From contig JAZDEQ010000006.1 of NCBI GenBank assembly GCA_043808565.1, positions 1 to 38,818 on the forward strand: a stretch of 38,818 nt of DNA, written 5' to 3'. Every line of letters starts with the position of its first letter. Within the stretch, counting starts at the first letter, position 1. Positions 7,216 to 14,549 of the stretch are shown in pieces. This DNA is from UBA12403 sp043808565. GTDB taxonomy: Bacteria; Patescibacteriota; Patescibacteriia; UBA9934; GWF2-40-263. The translations under genes and the position numbers were made by a program. The notes beneath the pieces were generated by a model. That model did no database searches, was not told where the DNA came from, and saw nothing but the letters and a program-made list of their open reading frames with translations.

Positions 7216-9894
7216 ATGAATACAGATAAAGGTATACCAGTTGAAAGTTTAGAAATATGGCTATTAAACAAGCCTTTTTGGGAACAGTACGTCTGGAAAC
7301 TTAATCTTGAAAAAGAATTTTTAACCGATGAGGATGTTGATTTGTGCTATAAATATCTGTCTGAGCATCTTGGTTTAATTGATCCTATTCCAGGTTCTAA
7401 GCCAGAGATATCTTTTAAGAACGAGATATTTATCGATACGGTCATTACAGAAAACGAACCGGTTTCGTGCGCTCAAAAAAAGAAAATTGTTGAAGTTAAG
7501 GATTTTTCTGATGTTAACGCCATCTCTGATAGTTGTTCTATTAAGTTTGGGTCGAATTTAACATTGATTTATGGTGGAAATGGTAGTGGTAAAAGTGGAG
7601 TAAGCCGACTCCTATGTAATGCTTGTTTTTCAAGAGGAGAGCGTGAAATCCTACCAAATGTTAAGCTTGCCTCCACACCCGGCCTCCAAGCAAAGGCCAC
7701 TTTTGTTATTGATAATGGTTTTGGAAATACACAGGATATTGAATATTCTCTTGGTGATAACATTGATGATCTCAAGTGCTTTTCGATCTTTGATTCAGAA
7801 AGCATTTTAATACACCTTGATCAGTCAAATAATGTTAATTTTACACCAGCACAGATAAAAATTTTTGATAAAGTTGCCGAAACAATCTCAAAGCTCGAAG
7901 AGAAACTTTTGAATGAAAAAAATGAAAAGAAAAAAGACAATCCTTTTGCCTCGATGTTTTTATCTGATGCCACATCAGATACGGCGTTATTTTGTAAAAA
8001 TATAAGTGCATCGACAGAAGCGGACGACCTTCTTAAACATGCAAATTTTAATACCACAACAGATGAACCAAAAATATCAGAATTAAACAAGCAAATTGAC
8101 GAAAAGAAAAAGCTCGACATCACAAAAAAGAAATCTCAGCTTGCATCAGAGAGACAAAACTTAACGGCATTAAAATATACACTGCAATCAACGATTGATC
8201 TCTTCACCGAGGCGAAGAGAGATATTATAAACAAGATTATTTCTGACATTACCGAAAAAAAGAAAATAGTTGAAAGTTTAAGTGCTCAAAGTTTTAATGA
8301 TGGCATCATAAAGACTCTTGGTGGTCCTGAATGGAAAGCTCTTATAGCAACAGCTAAAACTCTTTATGATAATGAAAAAATAGTTAATGAGAATAACGAT
8401 CTTGATCATTGCATACTTTGTCATCAAGAATTGTCGTCTGAAGCAAAAACCCTTTTTCAAAAATATTGGAAATTTCTTGAAAGTAAGGCCGAGTCGGAAC
8501 TTGCTTTGTTAACATCTCAACAAAAATTCGTATTAGAAAATTTTAAATCGGCAAAAACTCTGTATCCAAAATTTTTAGCAACAGATGCTGGCGTAAAAAT
8601 ATTGAATGAGGAAAATTCTACATATCTATCCGAATTAAAGATGCAATTTTCAACAGTGTCAGTTGTTCTTGATGATTGGATTGATAAATTTGGAAAATCA
8701 GAGTCTGTTAATACGGACAGTGTGCCGGCAATAAATTTGGAAAAAATCACTGAAATAATAAATGCAAAAATCACGGAAGAATCAAAGCTTATTAATCCAT
8801 CTGTCGAGATCACTACCCTCAATGCGAAGTTGAATTCGCTAAAACACAAAAAAGAAGCCACTGCTGTCAAGGACGCATCTCTTGAGTATTTATCTTTTTT
8901 GAAGTGGTCATCAAAGGCAGACAACGCTGGTTTTTCTGGTATTAAAATGGCTACTACGAAAAAACGAACTGAATCTTTTTTGGTTCGTGTAGGAAACAGT
9001 TATAAAGGGGTATTTAATCAAGAATTAGCCGGCCTTGGATGTGATTTTAATTTGGTAATGAACACAAGCGGAGAACAAGGGAATACTGTCAAAGAATATC
9101 GCTTGGATTTTGCAGAAGACTATAATCCAAGTCAAATATTAAGTGAGGGCGAACAAAACGCATGTTCATTGGCGGACTTCCTGACTGAAGTTCAATTAGA
9201 TAATAAAAATTGCGGTATAATTTTTGACGACCCTGTTACATCACTTGATCACGAAAGAAAAGATAAGATTGCCGAAAGATTGACGAAGGAAGCCAGCCAA
9301 AGACAAGTATTAATTCTGACTCACGATATGGTATTCATGAGTCAGCTTGTTAAATACGCAAACAAATTTAATATCCCATTTATGGCTCATTGGATGAAAA
9401 AGATTGATGGTATTCCTGGCTATGTTGAAGATAATGCTAGCCCGAAACTTGCAACATTAGCAAATCTAAAATTAAAAGCACAAGAAGCAGTCAAAGATTT
9501 CAATACTCTCGATTCAACCATGCAGGAGATGCATCTTGGATCAGCCTTTGATTATTTGCGTAGTGCCTGTGAGGCCTTAATTGAAGAAGTTCTATTTGCC
9601 GGAACAATTCAAAGGTATGATGATCATATTAAGGTTCAAAATTTAGAAGAAGTGGTATTTGATAAGGATTTAGCATTAAAGATAACCGATTTACATGGAA
9701 GAATTTCAGGGTTTTTATTAGCTCATAATCGAAGTGATTTACAGAGAGAAAATCCTCCTCAATTGAGCGACTTCGAATTTTTTCAGAAAGAATTCAACGA
9801 ATTAGAAAGTGGGCTACGAAACTCACTAAAAACCGCAAGGAATGAACGAGTCCAAAGGAAAGAAGAAAAAGTAACAGCTCAAGCAGGTTGGTAA
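7216..9894 (+). CDS. RloC/PrrC-like ABC-type ATPase, probable anticodon nuclease
   Basis: ABC/SMC-type ATPase resembling RloC. Walker A is GGNGSGKS, about 127 residues from the upstream GTG. A long coiled coil follows, broken by a zinc-hook-like CILC with flanking histidines (about residue 406). The ABC signature LSEGEQ (about 649), Walker B GIIFDDP (about 674) and the THD H-loop come next. The last 110 residues are helical and contain an R-x3-E pair (about 789/793) and AHNR (His about 844), recalling the Arg-Glu-His triad of the PrrC/RloC tRNA anticodon nuclease. RloC proteins are linked to DNA damage and restriction alleviation, which fits the neighbouring type III system. Start choice is uncertain: GTG 7195 or ATG 7216 (GGAG lies 15 bases upstream of the ATG). 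It ends 4 bases before the convergent recombinase gene. Confidence 0.8.
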   Translation: MNTDKGIPVESLEIWLLNKPFWEQYVWKLNLEKEFLTDEDVDLCYKYLSEHLGLIDPIPGSKPEISFKNEIFIDTVITENEPVSCAQKKKIVEVKDFSDVNAISDSCSIKFGSNLTLIYGGNGSGKSGVSRLLCNACFSRGEREILPNVKLASTPGLQAKATFVIDNGFGNTQDIEYSLGDNIDDLKCFSIFDSESILIHLDQSNNVNFTPAQIKIFDKVAETISKLEEKLLNEKNEKKKDNPFASMFLSDATSDTALFCKNISASTEADDLLKHANFNTTTDEPKISELNKQIDEKKKLDITKKKSQLASERQNLTALKYTLQSTIDLFTEAKRDIINKIISDITEKKKIVESLSAQSFNDGIIKTLGGPEWKALIATAKTLYDNEKIVNENNDLDHCILCHQELSSEAKTLFQKYWKFLESKAESELALLTSQQKFVLENFKSAKTLYPKFLATDAGVKILNEENSTYLSELKMQFSTVSVVLDDWIDKFGKSESVNTDSVPAINLEKITEIINAKITEESKLINPSVEITTLNAKLNSLKHKKEATAVKDASLEYLSFLKWSSKADNAGFSGIKMATTKKRTESFLVRVGNSYKGVFNQELAGLGCDFNLVMNTSGEQGNTVKEYRLDFAEDYNPSQILSEGEQNACSLADFLTEVQLDNKNCGIIFDDPVTSLDHERKDKIAERLTKEASQRQVLILTHDMVFMSQLVKYANKFNIPFMAHWMKKIDGIPGYVEDNASPKLATLANLKLKAQEAVKDFNTLDSTMQEMHLGSAFDYLRSACEALIEEVLFAGTIQRYDDHIKVQNLEEVVFDKDLALKITDLHGRISGFLLAHNRSDLQRENPPQLSDFEFFQKEFNELESGLRNSLKTARNERVQRKEEKVTAQAGW

Positions 9895-9898
9895 CGAA

Positions 9899-11254
9899 CT
9901 ACTCTTTATTTTTTATTTTCAACCCGCGATCCTTAATCACGATCGCGTTTTGTAAATGTTCCAAAATTTCTCGTTTCTCATCGCGTGTTCCGTGTGTGAG
10001 AATATGCTTGGCAAACTTGCGAATACTAACTTCCTTTTGCTTCGGCTTGGCAATCTTTTCGCCCAGCACTCCTTCGGCAAATGCCTTGTAGCGATTCATT
10101 TCTTCCTCAATGCGTTTTTTGGCTCCAATCTGATCAAGATTGATCTCGTCGATAATTTTTAGAAGCTGATCAAGTACATCTTTTTCACACACTGGCTGTT
10201 CGTTACAAACCTCGCCTTTTGATTTACTGCACCGGTAATAAACATATCGGTGGATATTTCCATTGCCTTTATTTCGTTTAATCTTTTCTTCAGCTGTAAT
10301 GCCCGAACCGCAACCACCGCAAGTGAACATTTTTGTAAATTGGAATTCTTTTTGGCCGTAGGTTGGCCTGTCCGGTGTGGTTAGTTGATCTTGGACTCGG
10401 TCAAATAATTCTTTGGTAATCAGTGGTTCGTGTGCCCCTTTGTACCACTTTTTGCTTTTAACCGGATATTCGAACATGCCGTAGTAAAAGGGATTTTTTA
10501 GGAGCAGGTAAACACTGCTTAAAGTGACAGATTTATTAGTTCTGGTTTTGAAGTTTATTTCTTTCAGGTAGTTATAAACCACCCGGCCGGTGGTGTGTTG
10601 GAAACCAACCATTTCGAAAATCTTTTTGATAATTGTTGACCGTTCCTCATCGATAAAAATTTTGTTTTGTCCGCGGTTAATGGATCGCTCGTTAAGATAC
10701 CCAAGCGGTGGCAAGCCGGGTCGCCAGCCCATTTCCACTTTGTTTTTTAGACCGCGTCTTACGTTAATACCACGATTGTCATTTTCAAGTTTTGCTTGGC
10801 TACCTAAAATCATCAGGAGAAATTTTTCATTTGGCGAGTTGGTGAATTTTTGCGAAGGTGTTCTGATTTCGTGTAGTCGTCCTTTGTCCATAAGATCAAC
10901 AAGCATTCCCAAGTCGCCTGCGTTACGACTCAATCGATCCGGTGCCCAAGTCATTACGGCATTGAACATGCCTTTATCAATGTCCGCCATCAATCGGTTG
11001 AACTCTGGCCGTTCGCACGACGTTTTGGCCGAGTGGCTCTCGCGACGAATTTCGGCAATGTCCATTCCTTCGCGTTTTGCCAACTCTTGCATTTCATGAA
11101 TCTGCGAGTCAATGGATAAAGCTTGTCGCTCGTCATCTTCCGAGGATTTGCGAGCATAGAGGCAATAGCATAAGGTTGTTTTCTTTTCTTTGAGTTCTAA
11201 ATTGTTGGCTCGGTTTTCCGCCAGCAAACTTGTGCTGATTAATGTTTGATCCAT
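9899..11254 (-). CDS. Large serine recombinase
   Basis: Site-specific DNA recombinase/integrase of the large serine family, about 451 residues. The resolvase domain carries YARKSSEDDE near the N-terminus (Tyr33, Arg35, Ser37/38 from ATG 11254; Ser is the nucleophile). DRLSRN and a long helix follow. The Recombinase domain has GLPPLGY and later a zinc ribbon FTCGGCGSGI...YYRCSKSKGEVC. A coiled-coil motif ends the protein. I chose ATG 11254 (MDQTL). The frame extends to a GTG at 11302, but those residues are unlike the family. It converges on the RloC-like gene with a 4-base gap. It is the obvious candidate for having mobilised part of this region, though no att core was identified. Confidence 0.88.
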   Translation of the reverse strand: MDQTLISTSLLAENRANNLELKEKKTTLCYCLYARKSSEDDERQALSIDSQIHEMQELAKREGMDIAEIRRESHSAKTSCERPEFNRLMADIDKGMFNAVMTWAPDRLSRNAGDLGMLVDLMDKGRLHEIRTPSQKFTNSPNEKFLLMILGSQAKLENDNRGINVRRGLKNKVEMGWRPGLPPLGYLNERSINRGQNKIFIDEERSTIIKKIFEMVGFQHTTGRVVYNYLKEINFKTRTNKSVTLSSVYLLLKNPFYYGMFEYPVKSKKWYKGAHEPLITKELFDRVQDQLTTPDRPTYGQKEFQFTKMFTCGGCGSGITAEEKIKRNKGNGNIHRYVYYRCSKSKGEVCNEQPVCEKDVLDQLLKIIDEINLDQIGAKKRIEEEMNRYKAFAEGVLGEKIAKPKQKEVSIRKFAKHILTHGTRDEKREILEHLQNAIVIKDRGLKIKNKE

Positions 11255-11379
11255 AGACTTTGTGATTAAGTTTCCTTTGTCCCTTTTCCATAGGGCAATC
11301 ACATTGATGACGCGTCTGTCCGGGGTGTCTAGTTCTGCGAGCTGTTGGTAACTTATGCCGTAAATCTTTGGGAAAATAA

Positions 11380-11405
11380 AAATTCACCCCAAATGAGGTG
11401 AATTT
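11380..11405 (-). terminator. Intrinsic terminator of the 11416-11733 gene
   Basis: AAATTCACC and GGTGAATTT form a 9-bp stem with an 8-base loop. Read on the minus strand it is followed by TTATTTT. It lies just past the stop of the minus-strand small membrane protein gene. Confidence 0.7.
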
Positions 11406-11415
11406 AAAATATTTT

Positions 11416-11733
11416 TTATCGATCTACTGTTCCGGCACTTTTTACAGCTTCCAAATCTTCAGGGTAAACACATAGCTCAACTAATGGTCCCGGAATGAAC
11501 ATCCAAGAAGATGTTTGTAATAAAACTTGTTGAAGACCGCGATCGGCACATCGATTGGCGGTGATTTTTTCATTACTGTATTTTACGCCAGGATAAAAAA
11601 CTCCAAACGGTTCTAGTGCCGATGATATACCTTGTTTGTATTCAGTTGATAATTTGGGTGAGAAAAAATATGGAATTAAAAAACCGATGATAATAACAAT
11701 TAGAACGGAGATTATAACAACTTTCTTTTTCAT
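11416..11733 (-). CDS. Small membrane-anchored protein of unknown function
   Basis: About 105 residues. The start is taken as ATG 11733 (MKKKVV), because it gives a positively charged N-terminus directly before one hydrophobic helix (VIISVLIVIIIGFLIPYFF). The remainder is presumably outside the membrane. It contains two cysteines (NRCADRG and ELCVYPED) that could form a disulfide. I recognise no domain. A strong terminator follows it and another separates it from the next minus-strand gene, so it is probably transcribed alone. Confidence 0.5.
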   Translation of the reverse strand: MKKKVVIISVLIVIIIGFLIPYFFSPKLSTEYKQGISSALEPFGVFYPGVKYSNEKITANRCADRGLQQVLLQTSSWMFIPGPLVELCVYPEDLEAVKSAGTVDR

Positions 11734-11770
11734 AAGATGTCTGAAATATAGCATAAATTTTAGGATAATA

Positions 11771-11804
11771 AAAAATCCGTAATTAATTAAAAAGACGGAT
11801 TTTT
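11771..11804 (-). terminator. Intrinsic terminator of the 11817-12491 gene
   Basis: AAAAATCCGT (11771-11780) pairs perfectly with ACGGATTTTT (11795-11804). On the minus strand the T-run follows the stem immediately, 13 bases after the gene's stop codon. Confidence 0.7.
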
Positions 11805-11816
11805 AAAACTTTCTAT

Positions 11817-12491
11817 CTAATTTATTGATTGCTTTTCTCGACTGTCACTATTCGGATCATTATATTCAACCGTCTGATCGTCAACCCAAACCGGTAAAAA
11901 TTCTTTAGCCACTGCCTCGGCAACAACACGTTTGTTTTGTGTTTTCAGATCGTAGAGATAAAGCGTTGTTTTAGTTTTATTTTTAACCGCATCTTCTAAA
12001 TCAAGAGTATCAGACGGGCAAAAATCACTGAAAACTAAAACTTCTTGTTCGACATTAAAAGCAAAATCGCAGGTAGTAACATTTTCAGATTCAAGATTAT
12101 ATTGTTGAGGCAAAAAATTCGGCTCTTCAAAAGAAATCAAAGAAATAATTTGTCGTCCCATTTGTGCCCTAATCCATAATTTATTTTGTTCAGACCAAGC
12201 CAGTGTCCAAATAGCAGCTTCGTTATTTGGAATATTTAAATCGGATAACGAAAAAGTTTTTATGATTGTTTCTGAATTATCGTTATTAAGTAAAGTCAAA
12301 ATCTGTTTACTTAAATCCGAACTTTTTTCGGTGGTAGCAACATATTTTTTATCTGGTGAAATTTGAAAATCAGAATATTTATCTCCCCAAGGCTGGAAAG
12401 TTTTTGACGTTTTAAAATAGTTGGTATAAAAAATCGCCCCCAGAACACCTAAAATTATAATGGAAAAAATTATGATTTGTTTTTTTGACAT
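11817..12491 (-). CDS. Membrane-anchored protein, beta-propeller-like extracellular part
   Basis: About 224 residues from ATG 12491 (MSKKQ). One N-terminal transmembrane helix (IIIFSIIILGVLGAIFYTNYF) anchors an exported domain. The repeating pattern FQISPDKKYVATTE, then WTLAWSEQNKLWIRA, then TLYLYDLKTQNKRVV resembles WD40/TolB-like blades, so a partial propeller is an inference. No catalytic motif was seen. The start codon lies inside the left copy of a 12-bp direct repeat bounding the GC-rich insert. The insert has therefore landed right at the start codon and separated this gene from its original upstream DNA, so its expression may now depend on sequence within the insert. Confidence 0.55.
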   Translation of the reverse strand: MSKKQIIIFSIIILGVLGAIFYTNYFKTSKTFQPWGDKYSDFQISPDKKYVATTEKSSDLSKQILTLLNNDNSETIIKTFSLSDLNIPNNEAAIWTLAWSEQNKLWIRAQMGRQIISLISFEEPNFLPQQYNLESENVTTCDFAFNVEQEVLVFSDFCPSDTLDLEDAVKNKTKTTLYLYDLKTQNKRVVAEAVAKEFLPVWVDDQTVEYNDPNSDSREKQSIN

Positions 12492-12500
12492 AAAAGATTG
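12489..12500 (+). repeat. Left 12-bp direct repeat of the GC-rich insert
   Basis: CATAAAAGATTG, identical to 13570-13581. The flanking bases differ (A/G here, C/T at the other copy), so the identity is exactly 12 bp. The reverse complement contains the ATG of the minus-strand gene that ends at 11817. Confidence 0.8.
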
Positions 12501-12502
12501 GC

Positions 12503-12530
12503 GTCCGCCGGGCTTGGAAGTCCGGCGGAC
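12503..12530. other. Left-end hairpin of the GC-rich insert
   Basis: GTCCGCCGG (12503-12511) and CCGGCGGAC (12522-12530) form a perfect 9-bp GC-rich stem with a 10-base loop. It lies 33 bases beyond the stop of the peptidase gene, so it could act as its terminator, but no true T-run follows on the minus strand. It starts 2 bases inside the direct repeat. Confidence 0.65.
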
Positions 12531-12562
12531 ACATGAGTTGGAAACGAATGAATGAACGGTGC

Positions 12563-13481
12563 TCAGTAGAGCTTGAGCCAGCGCGTGGCGGTATACCCGG
12601 AAAGGGACTTCGAGGTGCCAGTCCAAGGATCAACCACCCTGTAGCTGCTCATCGACGAGGTGCTACCGCCACTGTAGTAGTAGGCGAGCATTTTGTGCCC
12701 ACCGCCCCAGGTCACGTAGACCATCACCGGGTAGCCGGCGCAGATGGCTGTGGCCACCGAAGACATGGAGACGCTCGAGTAGTAGTGCGGGCCACCGCGG
12801 GAATTGACGGCGCAGCCGATGTTGACGTCGGCACTTCCGGCCGCGAAGCAACCAGCCGACCTGGCCGAGGTATTCAGTTCTGCCGGTGTGGTCGAGACAC
12901 CCCAGACATTGTGGTAGGTCATGGCGAGCGAGGTGACGACACAGCCAGCCGAACCGATTGTGTAGCTGGTGCTGTTGCCGAGCGGGTTCGAAGACCAGCT
13001 CGGATCGTTCTGCGAGTACCAGCCGCCGAGGGCGACCGGGTAGACGTAGCAGGCCGCGGCCATGGTGGCATAGCCTTCAAGAGTGACTTCCTTGACGATC
13101 TCGCCGGTGCGCGCGTTGACGATGACCTCGAAGATGTCGGGGGGTGATGGTGGCACTCATCATGTAGGCCGGGATCCAGACACCGTCCACCTCTTCGGGT
13201 CCGAACATGATGTCTTCGCCGAAGTTCAGGTCGGGGTAGGTGTCCATGACGACCTGCTGGGCATCGATGGGATCGATGAACCGGTCGTCGTTGTCGTCGT
13301 AGTCAGTCTGGTTTTCCGTCGGAGAGACGTTTACCTGTTCGGAATCGATGGGGTCGAGACCGTCACCTTCGTCGGAAGTGGTGATTCCCGACAGGTCGGT
13401 GGCTTCCGGAACGGCCGAATCGTCTCCGACGGGAGCGCAGGCCGCGACGAACAGACAGAGACAGAGTGGAACAAACCGCAT
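12563..13481 (-). pseudogene. C39-type cysteine peptidase lipoprotein, interrupted by a frameshift
   Basis: Start ATG 13481 gives a lipoprotein signal (MRFVPLCLCLFVAACAP, lipobox cysteine after VAA). An acidic D/E-rich linker and a region ending IPAYMMSATIT follow. The frame then breaks at the six-G run 13139-13144. The next frame continues with PPDIFEVIVNARTGEIVKEV and a C39-like peptidase: SAGCVVTSLAM (Cys nucleophile), GGGHKMLAY (His) and RVVDPWTG (Asp). The protein ends RWLKLY. One extra base in the run would restore a single protein of about 305 residues. The two halves are clearly one gene, either frameshifted in nature or mis-sequenced in a homopolymer. Such enzymes act outside the cell on peptides or bacteriocin-like substrates. 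Base composition and codon use are foreign to the surroundings. Confidence 0.75.
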
Positions 13482-13548
13482 GGTATTCCTCGCTTTCAGA
13501 AAGTTGGCGTGTTTGAAAATCAGAATGATTCCCGATCTCATTCACCAA

Positions 13549-13569
13549 GCGGTAGTTTGATACTACCGC
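13549..13569. other. Right-end hairpin of the GC-rich insert
   Basis: GCGGTAGT (13549-13556) and ACTACCGC (13562-13569) form a perfect 8-bp stem with a TTGAT loop, directly abutting the right direct repeat. Its CGGTAG/CTACCG core also occurs, in the opposite arm order, in the hairpin at 110-128. Confidence 0.65.
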
Positions 13570-13581
13570 CATAAAAGATTG
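13570..13581 (+). repeat. Right 12-bp direct repeat of the GC-rich insert
   Basis: CATAAAAGATTG, identical to 12489-12500. Together they look like a target-site duplication or a recombination core. Confidence 0.8.
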
Positions 13582-13689
13582 TGGTCAACGAAAAGATGTC
13601 CCCAAGATCATCAAAATTTTCTAAATCTCCTTTAAACTTCCCAATTACCCCACAATACAAAGGAAGGGGTCTTTTTTCCCATAAAAGAC

Positions 13690-13718
13690 TTCACTTTTTG
13701 ACTGTTCTAAGCTACACT
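13690..13718 (+). promoter_or_regulatory. Candidate promoter of the structured RNA
   Basis: TTCACT (13690-13695), a 17-base spacer and TACACT (13713-13718). This would start transcription a few bases before the first long stem of the RNA. The match to TTGACA/TATAAT is moderate (4 of 6 in each box). Confidence 0.4.
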
Positions 13719-13720
13719 CT

Positions 13721-13857
13721 TAATGTCGCACTCAACCCAAACAGGGCTATTTTTGCCTATTTCCGGATCGCGCGTTTTAAACGGCATCCGGTTAAAACAG
13801 TCTAAGCACGATCCGTGCTTGGGTTGGGTGCGACAACCACCGGATGTCGTTTTTTTT
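13721..13857 (+). ncRNA. Highly structured RNA or leader of unknown class
   Basis: A 17-bp closing stem pairs TGTCGCACTCAACCCAA (13724-13740) with TTGGGTTGGGTGCGACA (13819-13835), with a single G-U pair. Inside are an AGG(G)C/GCCT hairpin, CCGGAT/ATCCGG (13763-13768 with 13786-13791) and AGCACG-ATC-CGTGCT (13805-13819), giving a multibranch junction. After the closing stem CCGGATGTCG (13840-13849) leads into eight Ts. It matches no riboswitch, T-box, tmRNA, 6S or SRP motif I know. It is either a stand-alone RNA of about 135 nt or a regulatory leader for the gene at 13918. A weak open frame through the region conflicts with this base pairing and is not called. Confidence 0.6.
13831..13857 (+). 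terminator. Terminator that competes with the RNA's main stem
   Basis: CGACA (13831-13835) and TGTCG (13845-13849) flank a 9-base loop and precede T8 (13850-13857). CGACA is also part of the 17-bp closing stem. CCGGATGTCG (13840-13849) can instead pair over 10 bp (one G-U) with CGGCATCCGG (13782-13791). The arrangement allows alternative terminating and non-terminating folds, as in attenuators. Confidence 0.6.
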
Positions 13858-13917
13858 GTTTTTAGTGACTTTGGTGGGTAATTTATTCGACTAAATTATT
13901 CATAACCTTTCACCTAT

Positions 13918-14478
13918 ATGAGCGAAGACAAAAAAGAGAAAAAGCCAATTTGGAAACGATGGTGGCTTTGGGCTGTCGTTATTCTCGTTTTACTTATTGC
14001 CGCCTGTTCGAACGGTGGTAATAAAAACGAAAACAATAACAACTCTGGGTCTACAAATTCCGAGGCAACTACATACAGTCTCAATCAAGAAGCCCCAGCC
14101 GGCGACCTATCTTTTACCGTCAATTCGGTAACTAAAAAGACCACAGTCGGTTCTGGAATGTTTGCCAAAACATCGCAAAGCGGAACTTATGTGGTCGTCA
14201 ATGTAACAATTAAGAATAGCGGAAAAGATACCATTACTGTTGATTCTTCATTGTTTTTGATAACTGATAACCAAGATCGAGAATTTAAGTATTCCACCGA
14301 TGGTCAAACGGCTTTGATGGCAACCGGACAGGAAAACTTTTTTCTTAAACAAATCAATCCGGGTTTGTCGGTTACCGGCGATGTGGTTTTTGAACTTCCA
14401 CAAGATGCCGCCGGCTTAAAGTTTATTGGTAAAGCCGGAGTCTTTAGTTCGAAGAAAGCAACAATCAATTTAGAATAA
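13918..14478 (+). CDS. DUF4352-like lipoprotein
   Basis: 186 residues. A basic, tryptophan-rich N-terminus precedes a hydrophobic stretch ending LVLLIAAC, which fits a lipobox, so the protein is probably lipid-anchored and exposed. A low-complexity Asn/Ser/Gly linker follows. The rest is an immunoglobulin-like DUF4352 fold: FTVNSVTKKTTVG, then GTYVVVNVTIKNSG, then TITVDSSLFLITDN with D-R-E-F-K-Y and NPGLSVTGDVVFELP. Family members are exported proteins of unclear role. It lies 60 bases after the terminator of the structured RNA, which might control it, and is closed by its own strong terminator. Confidence 0.75.
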   Translation: MSEDKKEKKPIWKRWWLWAVVILVLLIAACSNGGNKNENNNNSGSTNSEATTYSLNQEAPAGDLSFTVNSVTKKTTVGSGMFAKTSQSGTYVVVNVTIKNSGKDTITVDSSLFLITDNQDREFKYSTDGQTALMATGQENFFLKQINPGLSVTGDVVFELPQDAAGLKFIGKAGVFSSKKATINLE

Positions 14479-14490
14479 AAAATGTCTATC

Positions 14491-14518
14491 AAAACCGACT
14501 CTTTCAAAGGTCGGTTTT
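14491..14518 (+). terminator. Intrinsic terminator after the DUF4352-like gene
   Basis: AAAACCGAC (14491-14499) pairs perfectly with GTCGGTTTT (14510-14518) across a 10-base loop, 12 bases after the stop codon. Confidence 0.8.
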
Positions 14519-14549
14519 GAAGAAGTATCCGTTTTTTATAAACATTTAT

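Larger units (their letters stand above)
12489..13581. mobile_element. GC-rich insert with a C39 peptidase gene, flanked by 12-bp direct repeats
   Basis: About 1.07 kb of foreign-looking DNA. A 60-base sample inside (12721-12780) has 39 G/C (65%), while a sample beside it (12241-12300) has 15 (25%). The segment is flanked by identical copies of CATAAAAGATTG (12489-12500 and 13570-13581). Inside each repeat lies a hairpin: 12503-12530 on the left and 13549-13569 abutting the right repeat. Removing one repeat plus the insert gives a seamless empty site upstream of the 12491 start codon. No transposase is present and the ends are not inverted repeats of each other. It could be a non-autonomous cassette or a transposition product with a 12-bp target duplication. 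An assembly chimera is possible but would not readily explain the duplication. Confidence 0.6.

Noticed and set aside
10590..11099. Plus-strand open frame of about 169 codons inside the recombinase region.
   Set aside because: It is the complement of a clearly recognisable serine recombinase; no protein-like motif.
11255..11387. 5' extension of the recombinase frame (to GTG 11302 and open to about 11387), considered as extra coding sequence.
   Set aside because: The residues are unlike recombinase N-termini and there is no ATG. The overlapping frame is no better, and the region is more likely leader DNA.
12533..13147. Long plus-strand open frame across the GC-rich insert.
   Set aside because: It lies opposite the C39 peptidase and lipoprotein frames, has low-complexity Arg/Gly/Val/Asp composition and no domain. 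GC-rich DNA often leaves the opposite strand open.
12362..13526. A 15-base identity TTTGAAAATCAGAAT at about 12362-12376 and 13512-13526, considered as a second direct repeat of the GC-rich insert.
   Set aside because: The left copy lies inside coding sequence of the 11817-12491 gene, well outside the insert, and the right copy lies inside it. It does not fit the insert boundaries and may be chance in AT-rich DNA.
13581..13805. Plus-strand open frame of about 74 codons through the structured RNA.
   Set aside because: It starts at a weak codon, has no ribosome-binding site or recognisable motif, and runs through paired stems.
13721..13857. T-box, TPP, cobalamin, SRP or 6S identity for the structured RNA.
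   Set aside because: None of the conserved core sequences of those classes is present, and the three-hairpin junction does not match their layouts.
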